Below are positions 40,201-52,026 of a stretch of 64,000 nucleotides of DNA, in pieces. Below the pieces are notes generated by a model, which saw only the letters and a list, made by a program, of their open reading frames with translations, searched no databases and was not told where the DNA came from. The stretch comes from Tipula vernalis (taxonomy: Eukaryota > Arthropoda > Insecta > Diptera > Tipulidae). The position numbers and the translations under genes were made by a program. The stretch's first letter is position 1. Each line of letters begins with the position of its first letter. Location of the stretch: assembly GCA_958295665.1 (NCBI GenBank), contig OY282560.1, positions 52,886,333 to 52,950,332 of the forward strand, read 5' to 3'.

Positions 40201-43200
40201 AGAAATAATCGAGCAATCAAAATGAAAATTGTCACAGCAATTACAGGTCCCGAAACCTATTGATAGAGGTATCAACCATCGTAATCGGACCATTTTAGAT
40301 TTTTGCCGCCCAAAAACTTGTGGGCTATAGCACAGTTAATTTTCAATAAAATTGAATTTTCTAAGAAATGTTTAGAAATAATCGAGCAATCAAAATGAAA
40401 ATTGTCACAGCAATTACAGGTCCCGAAACCTATTGATAGAGGTATCAACTATCGTAATCGGACGATTTTAGATTTTTGCCGCCCAAAAACTTGTGGGCTA
40501 TAGCACAGTTAATTTTCAATAAAATTGAATTTTCTAAGAAATGTTTAGAAATAATCGAGCAATCAAAATGAAAATTGTCACAGCAATTACAGGTCCCGAA
40601 ACCTATTGATAGAGGTATCAACCATCTTAATCGGACGATTTTAGATTTTTGCCGCCCAAAAACTTGTGGGCTATAGCACAGTTAATTTTCAATAAAATTG
40701 AATTTTCTAAGAAATGTTCAGAAATAATCGAGCAATCAAAATGAAAATTGTCACAGCAATTACAGGTCCCGAAACCTATTGATAGAGGTATCAACCATCG
40801 TAATCGGACGATTTTAGATTTTTGCCGCCCAAAAACTTGTGGGCTATAGCACAGTTAATTTTCAATAAAATTGAATTTTCTAAGAAATGTTTAGAAATAA
40901 TCGAGCAATCAAAATGAAAATTGTCACAGCAATTACAGGTCCCGAAACCTATTGATAGAGGTATCAACCATCGTAATCGGACGATTTTAGATTTTTGCCG
41001 CCCAAAAACTTGTGGGCTATAGCACAGTTAATTTTCAATAAAATTGAATTTTCTAAGAAATGTTTAGAAATAATCGAGCAATCAAAATGAAAATTGTCAC
41101 AGCAATTACAGGTCCCGAAACCTATTGATAGAGGTATCAACCATCGTAATCGGACCATTTTAGATTTTTGCCGCCCAAAAACTTGTGGGCTATAGCACAG
41201 TTAATTTTCAATAAAATTGAATTTTCTAAGAAATGTTTAGAAATAATCGAGCAATCAAAATGAAAATTGTCACAGCAATTACAGGTCCCGAAACCTATTG
41301 ATAGAGGTATCAACCATCGTAATCGGACCATTTTAGATTTTTGCCGCCCAAAAACTTGTGGGCTATAGCACAGTTAATTTTCAATAAAATTGAATTTTCT
41401 AAGAAATGTTTAGAAATAATCGAGCAATCAAAATGAAAATTGTCACAGCAATTACAGGTCCCGAAACCTATTGATAGAGGTATCAACCATCGTAATCGGA
41501 CGATTTTAGATTTTTGCCGCCCAAAAACTTGTGGGCTATAGCACAGTTAATTTTCAATAAAATTGAATTTTCTAAGAAATGTTTAGAAATAATCGAGCAA
41601 TCAAAATGAAAATTGTCACAGCAATTACAGGTCCCGAAACCTATTGATAGAGGTATCAACCATCGTAATCGGACGATTTTAGATTTTTGCCTCCCAAAAA
41701 CTTGTGGGCTATAGCACAGTTAATTTTCAATAAAATTGAATTTTCTAAGAAATGTTTAGAAATAATCGAGCAATCAAAATGAAAATTGTCACAGCAATTA
41801 CAGGTCCCGAAACCTATTGATAGAGGTATCAACCATCGTAATCGGACGATTTTAGATTTTTGCCGCCCAAAAACTTGTGGGCTATAGCACAGTTAATTTT
41901 CAATAAAATTGAATTTTCTAAGAAATGTTTAGAAATAATCGAGCAATCAAAATGAAAATTGTTACAGCAATTACAGGTCCCGAAACCTATTGATAGAGGT
42001 ATCAACCATCGTAATCGGACCATTTTAGATTTTTGCCGTCCAAAAACTTGTGGGCTATAGCACAGTTAATTTTCAATAAAATTGAATTTTCTAAGAAATG
42101 TTTAGAAATAATCGAGCAATCAAAATGAAAATTGTTACAGCAATTACAGGTCCCGAAACCTATTGATCGAGGTATCAACCATCGTAATCGGACGATTTTA
42201 GATTTTTGCCGCCCAAAAACTTGTGGGCTATAGCACAGTTAATTTTCAATATTATTGAATTTTCTAAGAAATGTTTAGAAATAATCGAGCAATTAAAATG
42301 AAAATTGTCACAGCAATTACAGGTCCCGAAACCTATTGATAGAGGTATCAACCATCGTAATCTTACGATTTTAGATTTTTGCCGCCCAAAAACTTGTGGG
42401 CTAAAGCACAGTTAATTTTCAATAAAATTGAATTTTCTAAGAAATGTTTAGAAATAATCGAGCAATCAAAATGAAAATTGTCACAGCAATTACAGGTCCC
42501 GAAACCTATTGATAGAGGTATCAACCATCGTAATCGGACGATTTTAGGTTTTTGCCGCCCAAAAACTTGTGGGCTATAGCACAGTTAATTTTCAATAAAA
42601 TTGAATTTTCTAAGAAATGTTTAGAAATAATCGAGCAATCAAAATGAAAATTGTCACAGCAATTACAGGTCCCGAAACCTATTGATAGAGGTATCAACCA
42701 TCGTAATCGGACGATTTTAGATTTTTGCCGCCCAAAAACTTGTGGGCTAAAGCACAGTTAATTTTCAATAAAATTGAATTTTCTAAGAAATGTTTAGAAA
42801 TAATCGAGCAATCAAAATGAAAATTGTCACAGCAATTACAGGTCCCGAAACCTATTGATAGAGGTATCAACCATCGCAATCGGACCATTTTAGATTTTTG
42901 CCGCCCAAAAACTTGTGGGCTATAGCACAGTTAATTTTCAATAAAATTGAATTGTCTAAGAAATGTTTAGAAATAATCGAGCAATCAAAATGAAAATTGT
43001 CACAGCAATTACAGGTCCCGAAACCTATTGATAGAGGTATCAACCATCGTAATCGGACGATTTTAGATTTTTGCCGCCCAAAAACTTGTGGGCTATAGCA
43101 CAGTTAATTTTCAATAAAATTGAATTTTCTAAGAAATGTTTAGAAATAATCGAGCAATCAAAATGAAAATTGTCACAGCAATTACAGGTCCCGAAACCTA

Positions 43201-44769
43201 TTGATAGAGGTATCAACCATCGTAATCGGATGATTTTAGATTTTTGCCGCCCAAAAACTTGTGGGCTATAGCACAGTTAATTTTCAATAAAATTGAATTT
43301 TCTAAGAAATGTTTAGAAATAATCGAGCAATCAAAATGAAAATTGTCACAGCAATTACAGGTCCCGAAACCTATTAATAGAGGTATCAACCATCGTAATC
43401 GGACGATTTTAGATTTTTGCCGCCCAAAAACTTGTGGGCTATAGCACAGTTAATTTTCAATAAAATTGAATTTTCTAAGAAATGTTTAGAAATAATCGAG
43501 CAATCAAAATGAAAATTGTCACAGCAATTACAGGTCCCGAAACCTATTGATAGAGGTATCAACCATCGTAATCGGACGATTTTAGATTTTTGCCGCCCAA
43601 AAACTTGTGGGCTATAGCACAGTTAATTTTCAATAAAATTGAATTTTCTAAGAAATGTTTAGAAATAATCGAGCAATCAAAATGAAAATTGTCACAGCAA
43701 TTACAGGTCCCGAAACCTATTGATAGAGGTATCAACCATCGTAATCGGACGATTTTAGATTTTTGCCGCCCAAAAACTTGTGGGCTATAGCACAGTTAAT
43801 TTTCAATAAAATTGAATTTTCTAAGAAATGTTTAGAAATAATCGAGCAATCAAAATGAAAATTGTCACAGCAATTACAGGTCCCGAAACCTATTGATAGA
43901 GGTATCAACCATCGTAATCGGACGATTTTAGATTTTTGCCGCCCAAAAACTTGTGGGCTATAGCACAGTTAATTTTCAATAAAATTGAATTTTCTAAGAA
44001 ATGTTTAGAAATAATCGAGCAATCAAAATGAAAATTGTCACAGCAATTACAGGTCCCGAAACCTATTGATAGAGGTATCAACCATCGTAATCGGACGATT
44101 TTAGATTTTTTCCGCCCAAAAACTTGTGGGCTATAGCACAGTTAATTTTCAATAAAATTGAATTTTCTAAGAAATGTTTAGAAATAATCGAGCAATCAAA
44201 ATGAAAATTGTCACAGCAATTACAGGTCCCGAAACCTATTGATAGAGGTATCAACTATCGTAATCGGACGATTTTAGATTTTTGCCGCCCAAAAACTTGT
44301 GGGCTATAGCACAGTTAATTTTCAATAAAATTGAATTTTCTAAGAAATGTTTAGAAATAATCGAGCAATCAAAATGAAAATTGTCACAGCAATTACAGGT
44401 CCCGAAACCTATTGATAGAGGTATCAACCATCGTAATCGGACGATTTTAGATTTTTGCCGCCCAAAAACTTGTGGGCTATAGCACAGTTAATTTTAAATA
44501 AAATTGAATTTTCTAAGAAATGTTTAGAAATAATCGAGCAATCAAAATGAAAATTGTCACAGCAATTACAGGTCCCGAAACCTATTGATAGAGGTATCAA
44601 CCATCGTAATCGGACCATTTTATATTTTTGCCGCCCAAAAACTTGTGGGCTATAGCACAGTTAATTTTCAATAAAATTGAATTTTCTAAGAAATGTTTAG
44701 AAATAATCGAGCAATCAAAATGAAAATTGTCACAGCAATTACAGGTCCCGAAACCTATTGATAGAGGTA

Positions 44770-45060
44770 TCAACCATCGTAATCGGACGATTTTAGATTT
44801 TTGCCACCCAAAAACTTGTGGGCTATAGCACAGTTAATTTTCAATAAAATTGAATTTTCTAAGAAATGTTTAGAAATAATCGAGCAATCAAAATGAAAAT
44901 TGTCACAGCAATTACAGGTCCCGAAACCTATTGATAGAGGTATCAACCATCGTAATCGGACGATTTTAGATTTTTGCCGCCCAAAAACTTGTGGGCAGCA
45001 ATCAAAATGAAAATTGTCACAGCAATTACAGGTCCCGAAACCTATTGATAGAGATATCAA
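44770..45060. repeat. Satellite monomer with a 59-bp internal deletion
   Basis: At about 44997 the text jumps from CTTGTGGGC directly to AGCAATCAAAATG, omitting 59 bp of the standard monomer. The landmark spacing 44770 to 45403 is 633 bp, which is four monomers minus 59. GC ends the left side, so a GC microhomology may have mediated the loss. A 6-bp loss of a neighbouring segment is seen at about 30555 (GTGGGCACAG). Confidence 0.85.
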
Positions 45061-46786
45061 CCATCGTAATCGGACGATTTTAGATTTTTGCCGCCCAAAA
45101 ACTTGTGGGCTATAGCACAGTTAATTTTCAATAAAATTGAATTTTCTAAGAAATGTTTAGAAATAATCGAGCAATCAAAATGAAAATTGTCACAGCAATT
45201 ACAGGTCCCGAAACCTATTGATAGAGGTATCAACTATCGTAATCGGACGATTTTAGATTTTTGCCGCCCAAAAACTTGTGGGCTATAGCACAGTTAATTT
45301 TCAATAAAATTGAATTTTCTAAGAAATGTTTAGAAATAATCGAGCAATCAAAATGAAAATTGTCACAGCAATTACAGGTCCCGAAACCTATTGATAGAGG
45401 TATCAACCATCGTAATCGGACGATTTTAGATTTTTGCCGCCCAAAAACTTGTGGGCTATAGCACAGTTAATTTTCAATAAAATTGAATTTTCTAAGAAAT
45501 GTTTAGAAATAATCGAGCAATCAAAATGAAAATTGTCACAGCAATTACAGGTCCCGAAACCTATTAATAGAGGTATCAACCATCGTAATCGGACCATTTT
45601 AGATTTTTGCCGCCCAAAAACTTGTGGGCTATAGCACAGTTAATTTTCAATAAAATTGAATTTTCTAAGAAATGTTTAGAAATAATCGAGCAATCAAAAT
45701 GAAAATTGTCACAGCAATTACAGGTCCCGAAACCTATTGATAGAGGTATCAACCATCGTAATCGGACGATTTTAGATTTTTGCCGCCCAAAAACTTGTGG
45801 GCTATAGCACAGTTAATTTTCAATAAAATTGAATTTTCTAAGAAATGTTTAGAAATAATCGAGCAATCAAAATGAAAATTGTCACAGCAATTACAGGTCC
45901 CGAAACCTATTGATAGAGGTATCAACCATCGTAATCGGACCATTTTAGATTTTTGCCGCCCAAAAACTTGTGGGCTATAGCACAGTTAATTTTCAATAAA
46001 ATTGAATTTTCTAAGAAATGTTTAGAAATAATCGAGCAATCAAAATGAAAATTGTCACAGCAATTACAGGTCCCGAAACCTATTGATAGAGGTATCAACC
46101 ATCGTAATCGGACGATTTTAGATTTTTGCCGCCCAAAAACTTGTGGGCTATAGCACAGTTAATTTTCAATAAAATTGAATTTTCTAAGAAATGTTTAGAA
46201 ATAATCGAGTAATCAAAATGAAAATTGTCACAGCAATTACAGGTCCCGAAACCTATTGATAGAGGTATCAACTATCGTAATCGGACGATTTTAGATTTTT
46301 GCCGCCCAAAAACTTGTGGGCTATAGCACAGTTAATTTTCAATAAAATTGAATTTTCTAAGAAATGTTTAGAAATAATCGAGCAATCAAAATGAAAATTG
46401 TCACAGCAATTACAGGTCCCGAAACCTATTGATAGAGGTATCAACCATCGTAATCGGACCATTTTAGATTTTTGCCGCCCAAAAACTTGTGGGCTATAGC
46501 ACAGTTAATTTTCAATAAAATTGAATTTTCTAAGAAATGTTTAGAAATAATCGAGCAATCAAAATGAAAATTGTCACAGCAATTACAGGTCCCGAAACCT
46601 ATTGATAGAGGTATCAACCATCGTAATCGGACCATTTTAGATTTTTGCCGCCCAAAAACTTGTGGGCTATAGCACAGTTAATTTTCAATAAAATTGAATT
46701 TTCTAAGAAATGTTTAGAAATAATCGAGTAATCAAAATGAAAATTGTCACAGCAATTACAGGTCCCGAAACCTATTGATAGAGGTA

Positions 46787-49700
46787 TCAACTATCGTAAT
46801 CGGACGATTTTAGATTTTTGCCGCCCAAAAACTTGTGGGCTATAGCACAGTTAATTTTCAATAAAATTGAATTTTCTAAGAAATGTTTAGAAATAATCGA
46901 GCAATCAAAATGAAAATTGTCACAGCAATTACAGGTCCCGAAACCTATTGATAGAGGTATCAACCATCGTAATCGGACCATTTTAGATTTTTGCCGCCCA
47001 AAAACTTGTGGGCTATAGCACAGATAATTTTCAATAAAATTGAATTTTCTAAGAAATGTTTAGAAATAATCGAGCAATCAAAATGAAAATTGTCACAGCA
47101 ATTACAGGTCCCGAAACCTATTGATAGAGGTATCAACCATCGTAATCGGACCATTTTAGATTTTTGCCGCCCAAAAACTTGTGGGCTATAGCACAGTTAA
47201 TTTTAAATAAAATTGAATTTTCTAAGAAATGTTTAGAAATAATCGAGCAATCAAAATGAAAATTGTCACAGCAATTACAGGTCCCGAAACCTATTGATAG
47301 AGGTATCAACCATCGTAATCGGACCATTTTAGATTTTTGCCGCCCAAAAACTTGTGGGCTATAGCACAGTTAATTTTCAATAAAATTGAATTTTCTAAGA
47401 AATGTTTAGAAATAATCGAGCAATCAAATTGAAAATTGTCACAGCAATTACAGGTCCCGAAACCTATTGATAGAGGTATCAACCATCGTAATCGGACGAT
47501 TTTAGATTTTTGCCACCCAAAAACTTGTGGGCTATAGCACAGTTAATTTTCAATAAAATTGAATTTTCTAAGAAATGTTTAGAAATAATCGAGCAATCAA
47601 AATGAAAATTGTCACAGCAATTACAGGTCCCGAAACCTATTGATAGAGGTATCAACCATCGTAATCGGACGATTTTAGATTTTTGCCGCCCAAAAACTTG
47701 TGGGCTATAGCACAGTTAATTTTCAATAAAATTGAATTTTCTAAGAAATGTTTAGAAATAATCGAGCAATCAAAATGAAAATTGTCACAGCAATTACAGG
47801 TCCCGAAACCTATTGATAGAGGTATCAACTATCGTAATCGGACGATTTTAGATTTTTGCCGCCCAAAAACTTGTGGGCTATAGCACAGTTAATTTTCAAT
47901 AAAATTGAATTTTCTAAGAAATGTTTAGAAATAATCGAGCAATCAAAATGAAAATTGTCACAGCAATTACAGGTCCCGAAACCTATTGATAGAGGTATCA
48001 ACCATCGTAATCGGACGATTTTAGATTTTTGTCGCCCAAAAACTTGTGGGCTATAGCACAGTTAATTTTCAATAAAATTGAATTTTCTAAGAAATGTTTA
48101 GAAATAATCGAGCAATCAAAATGAAAATTGTCACAGCAATTACAGGTCCCGAAACCTATTGATAGAGGTATCAACCATCGTAATCGGACGATTTTAGATT
48201 TTTGCCGCCCAAAAACTTGTGGGCTATAGCACAGTTAATTTTCAATAAAATTGAATTTTCTAAGAAATGTTTAGAAATAATCGAGCAATCAAAATGAAAA
48301 TTGTCACAGCAATTACAGGTCCCGAAACCTATTGATAGAGGTATCAACCATCGTAATCGGACCATTTTAGATTTTTGCCGCCCAAAAACTTGTGGGCTAT
48401 AGCACAGTTAATTTTCAATAAAATTGAATTTTCTAAGAAATGTTTAGAAATAATCGAGCAATCAAAATGAAAATTGTCACAGCAATTACAGGTCCCGAAA
48501 CCTATTGATAGAGGTATCAACCATCGTAATCGGACCATTTTAGATTTTTGCCGCCCAAAAACTTGTGGGCTATAGCACAGTTAATTTTCAATAAAATTGA
48601 ATTTTCTAAGAAATGTTTAGAAATAATCGAGTAATCAAAATGAAAATTGTCACAGCAATTACAGGTCCCGAAACCTATTGATAGAGGTATCAACTATCGT
48701 AATCGGACGATTTTAGATTTTTGCCGCCCAAAAACTTGTGGGCTATAGCACAGTTAATTTTCAATAAAATTGAATTTTCTAAGAAATGTTTAGAAATAAT
48801 CGAGCAATCAAAATGAAAATTGTCACAGCAATTACAGGTCCCGAAACCTATTGATAGAGGTATCAACCATCGTAATCGGACCATTTTAGATTTTTGCCGC
48901 CCAAAAACTTGTGGGCTATAGCACAGATAATTTTCAATAAAATTGAATTTTCTAAGAAATGTTTAGAAATAATCGAGCAATCAAAATGAAAATTGTCACA
49001 GCAATTACAGGTCCCGAAACCTATTGATAGAGGTATCAACCATCGTAATCGGACCATTTTAGATTTTTGCCGCCCAAAAACTTGTGGGCTATAGCACAGT
49101 TAATTTTAAATAAAATTGAATTTTCTAAGAAATGTTTAGAAATAATCGAGCAATCAAAATGAAAATTGTCACAGCAATTACAGGTCCCGAAACCTATTGA
49201 TAGAGGTATCAACCATCGTAATCGGACCATTTTAGATTTTTGCCGCCCAAAAACTTGTGGGCTATAGCACAGTTAATTTTCAATAAAATTGAATTTTCTA
49301 AGAAATGTTTAGAAATAATCGAGCAATCAAAATGAAAATTGTCACAGCAATTACAGGTCCCGAAACCTATTGATAGAGGTATCAACTATCGTAATCGGAC
49401 GATTTTAGATTTTTGCCGCCCAAAAACTTGTGGGCTATAGCACAGTTAATTTTCAATAAAATTGAATTTTCTAAGAAATGTTTAGAAATAATCGAGCAAT
49501 CAAAATGAAAATTGTCACAGCAATTACAGGTCCCGAAACCTATTGATAGAGGTATCAACCATCGTAATCGGACGATTTTAGATTTTTGTCGCCCAAAAAC
49601 TTGTGGGCTATAGCACAGTTAATTTTCAATAAAATTGAATTTTCTAAGAAATGTTTAGAAATAATCGAGCAATCAAAATGAAAATTGTCACAGCAATTAC

Positions 49701-50132
49701 AGGTCCCGAAACCTATTGATAGAGGTATCAACCATCGTAATCGGACGATTTTAGATTTTTGCCGCCCAAAAACTTGTGGGCTATAGCACAGTTAATTTTC
49801 AATAAAATTGAATTTTCTAAGAAATGTTTAGAAATAATCGAGCAATCAAAATGAAAATTGTCACAGCAATTACAGGTCCCGAAACCTATTGATAGAGGTA
49901 TCAACCATCGTAATCGGACCATTTTAGATTTTTGCCGCCCAAAAACTTGTGGGCTATAGCACAGTTAATTTTAAATAAAATTGAATTTTCTAAGAAATGT
50001 TTAGAAATAATCGAGCAATCAAAATGAAAATTGTCACAGCAATTACAGGTCCCGAAACCTATTGATAGAGGTATCAACCATCGTAATCGGACCATTTTAG
50101 ATTTTTGCCGCCCAAAAACTTGTGGGCTATAG
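46787..50132. repeat. 1903-bp (11-monomer) higher-order repeat next to the array end
   Basis: Three adjacent marked monomers (a CAACTATCG variant, a CACAGATAATT variant and a TTTTAAATAAAA variant) start at 46787, 46960 and 47133. They recur in the same order at 48690, 48863 and 49036, exactly 11 x 173 = 1903 bp later. A GAGTAATC variant before them repeats with the same offset. Further on, CAACTATCG (47826/49384) and TTTTTGTCGCCC are about 1557 bp apart, or nine monomers, so two monomers were lost inside the second unit. The second unit is cut off by the array end. Confidence 0.8.
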
Positions 50133-50562
50133 TCCCGAACTGCCTCCGTCCTGATATTGTTAAAGGCGCCCTCTATATCGAGGAAGGGTACCATATAGTA
50201 CTTTTTCGAGTGGATTGATTTCTCAATTGTTCGCACCAGGGAATGCAGAGCCATGTCCACAAATCTCCCTTTTCAGTACGCATGTTGAGAAGTCGCCCAA
50301 TTACTGGGTTTTATTTTTGCACGTATGTACACGTCGATCAATCTTTCCAATGTTTTCAACAGAAAGAATGATAGAGTTATCGGTCTTAGGTACTTTGGGT
50401 AGGCCTGTGAATTCTTCCCCGTTTTCGGGATTAAAATCACCCTAACCTCCGTCCATTTCCTAGGAATATAATTCAGTTTTAGACACCCCTGAAGATCACC
50501 TCCAGCCATGGGAGAATGATCGACGAGTGTTTTTGCAGTTCCGCTGGGATGATACCGTCCCA
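50133..50562 (-). pseudogene. Non-LTR retrotransposon reverse transcriptase fragment
   Basis: On the minus strand the translation shows the N-terminal half of a LINE reverse transcriptase. In order these are DGIIPAELQK, CLKLNYIPRKW, VILIPKTGK, a RPITLS..LLKTLERLID block, SQHAY, and the domain-A motif FLDIEGAFNN with its catalytic Asp. The block order and wording fit the Jockey/R1/LOA/I group, with a LOA-like flavour; clade assignment is from memory and uncertain. The copy is dead. There is an in-frame TGA at 50273-50275 immediately after SQHAY, and a frameshift near 50480-50492 between IFRG and CLKLNY. It is cut off after domain A, where the satellite begins, so the YxDD box is absent. The left boundary is fused to the satellite at GGGCTATAG. 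The right boundary, near a duplicated CCCATAGTG, abuts mariner sequence. Confidence 0.85.
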
Positions 50563-50591
50563 TAGTGCGACCCATAGTGTAGGACAGATGA

Positions 50592-50954
50592 CCATCCGCT
50601 TCGATATCAGTTCTCTGTGTGGGTAACCGAATAATCAGCCGTTTTGGAGATGTCAATTGGGCTTTTCTATGGAGTTTCGTTAAGAATAAATGTTAGGTGG
50701 ATAATCCAGAGACAATCCCAGCTCTAAAACATGACATTGCGACTATTAATCGCGAGATAGGCGCCGAAATCATCGCAAAAGTTCTTGAAAATTGAACTCA
50801 CAGGATGGCTTACTGTAAGACCATGGACCAGCCGCCTCTGATGTTAAATCTGTTTGCGAAAGGATGGACACCATTTCGAACTACACAAAAACGTTTCATT
50901 TCTCAAATTATTACAATCCGGCTACTTTTTATGACAGTAATGACTGTTGGTTAA
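50592..50954 (+). pseudogene. Decayed mariner-family transposase C-terminus
   Basis: The plus-strand frame reads NRIISRFGDVNW, then FLWSFVKNKC, VDNPETIPALKHDI, IGAEIIAKVLEN and HRMAYC, ending at a TAA at 50952-50954. This matches the C-terminal part of mariner-type DDE transposases (the ISR.GD.NWP and DFFLWG.VK..VY...P.TI.ALK.NI region). The segment normally found between NW and FLW, with the third catalytic Asp region (CDLTPLD), is missing. There are in-frame TAG and TGA codons after KNKC and VLEN. No terminal inverted repeats were found. It is a short relic on the strand opposite the LINE fragment; the start is approximate because similarity fades at the junction. Confidence 0.75.
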
Positions 50955-52011
50955 GTAGATTTAAATTTTCCTGTAACCTCATATCAGATAATGGTAATAA
51001 TGTTTAACAGTTCAACTGACCTGTAGGAGCCAAAGCACAATATTTCAAAACTGTCACTCAAACAATTTCTCGAATAGTTTTTCTAACCTAAATACATATT
51101 CAAAACAGCTTCGACTGTTGTGTTTTCCAAATAATTTTCAATTTTACTTTTTCTTTTATTTTTAGCATTTTCTTCGAGTCGAAATTGAAAAGATTTCAAT
51201 TTCAATTTGAGTGAAAACTGCTTTTCTAAATCCATTCTTATTTTCTGTTCTTTGAGCATATATTATCCTCGAATTTGCATGAAATATTACTCAAAAGTTT
51301 GGTTTAGTGTCAAGCCAAAGTTCTTTGGGAGTCTTGCAAATATCATTTTCCAGCAAACGCTTCATCTCAAGCTTTGTTTGATCTTTCATATTTCGACGCC
51401 CCGTTTCATGTGGACAAACTCATGCAAAATACCTCATTTGACAAGTAACATTGTTTATTAGCACTGGAATGGCTTCACCCGATAACTGGAACTCGACTTC
51501 TGACCATCCTGAACTCTCTTGAATGGAAATACAATTTTATAAGGAATTAGATGCACATTTGAAAGTTTGATTTGAAATTTAACTCAAAATGTTTTGAGTC
51601 AAATTTGACTCTGCTGTACGCCTCTATTTTAAAGTTACCAATTGGATTGAAATTCTAAATTTTGATTTAGCTAGCTGATTGAATGAAACACATGACATTT
51701 TATGAGAAACATGTAATTGCAATTCAAACGTAAATAATATTCAGTATTTTGTTGTTTACACTCGAAAATATCGTTCGACTTTTATTTTGTAGTTAAAAAT
51801 AGCGTACATAACGTGATAATTCTTATGAGGTTATGACATAATCAACGAAAATTTAATTTATTGATAAATACAATTTCTTGTGCGCGCATCTACCAAGTTG
51901 CAAAAATTTTTTCGATTTATTTATTTATATATACCATACATATTGAGCAATACCAGAGCCGCAGATAATTATGATATTAATGTATAAATTTTGTTTATTT
52001 TGTATTTGCAG
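50955..52011. other. Intergenic or intronic DNA upstream of the phosphatase-subunit gene
   Basis: This is AT-rich unique sequence with no supported coding frame, no clear promoter and no recognised repeat. It must contain, or be continuous with, the intron that ends in the acceptor at 52010-52011, since the next exon begins directly after a pyrimidine-rich tract and TTTGCAG. No convincing donor site or 5' exon could be assigned. Confidence 0.5.
52010..52011 (+). other. Splice acceptor before the first visible coding exon
   Basis: TTTGTTTATTTTGTATTTGCAG ends at 52011 and is a typical pyrimidine-rich 3' splice site. The exon then runs AAAAGATTACATTCC before the ATG at 52027. The 15 exonic bases upstream of the ATG are open in the same frame (K R L H S), so an earlier exon could be 5' UTR or could extend the protein at phase 0. 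Confidence 0.7.
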
Positions 52012-52026
52012 AAAAGATTACATTCC

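Larger units (their letters stand above)
1..50132. repeat. 173-bp tandem satellite array (about 280 monomers)
   Basis: The whole stretch is a head-to-tail array of a 173-bp monomer of about 34% GC. The period is direct: matching landmarks recur at 19, 192, 365, 711 (two units on) and so forth. The array is open at the left window edge and ends inside a monomer near 50132, just after the GGGCTATAG landmark. Most copies differ by only a few substitutions. Two frequent subtypes differ at one base in the segment GGAC(G/C)ATT. Minor length classes are 168 bp (a 5-bp loss giving GATCGACAACC) and 175 bp (GGGCTATATAGC). A short dyad, TTCAAT-AAA-ATTGAA, lies in each standard monomer. Six foreign segments interrupt it. 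The monomer size is close to a nucleosome repeat, as in many centromeric or pericentromeric satellites; a centromeric role is inference only. No protein is likely encoded, because the minus-strand frames shift at every 173-bp junction. Confidence 0.97.

Noticed and set aside
19..49922. Dozens of minus-strand open frames of 61-134 codons with near-identical products across the satellite
   Set aside because: They follow the 173-bp period and exist because the monomer lacks stops in one frame for about 195 bp. The frame is lost at each 173-bp junction, the ATG depends on one polymorphic base (GGACCATT), and no regulatory context is present.
1..50132. CRISPR-like regular repeats
   Set aside because: The whole unit repeats without unique spacers, the period is 173 bp and the sequence is eukaryotic. 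This is satellite DNA.
1..50132. CENP-B box in the monomer
   Set aside because: No match to the TTCG....A..CGGG core was seen in the monomer on either strand.
49901..50260. 119-codon minus-strand frame as a gene
   Set aside because: It is a fusion of satellite with the LINE reverse-transcriptase fragment across the array edge, and the upstream part of the same element is separated by a TGA at 50273-50275.
50215..50445. 76-codon plus-strand frame
   Set aside because: It is antisense to the reverse-transcriptase fragment, which carries clear family motifs.
51207..51461. 84-codon plus-strand frame upstream of the phosphatase-subunit gene
   Set aside because: No motif, Cys/Phe-rich composition typical of translated AT-rich DNA, and no splice or promoter support.
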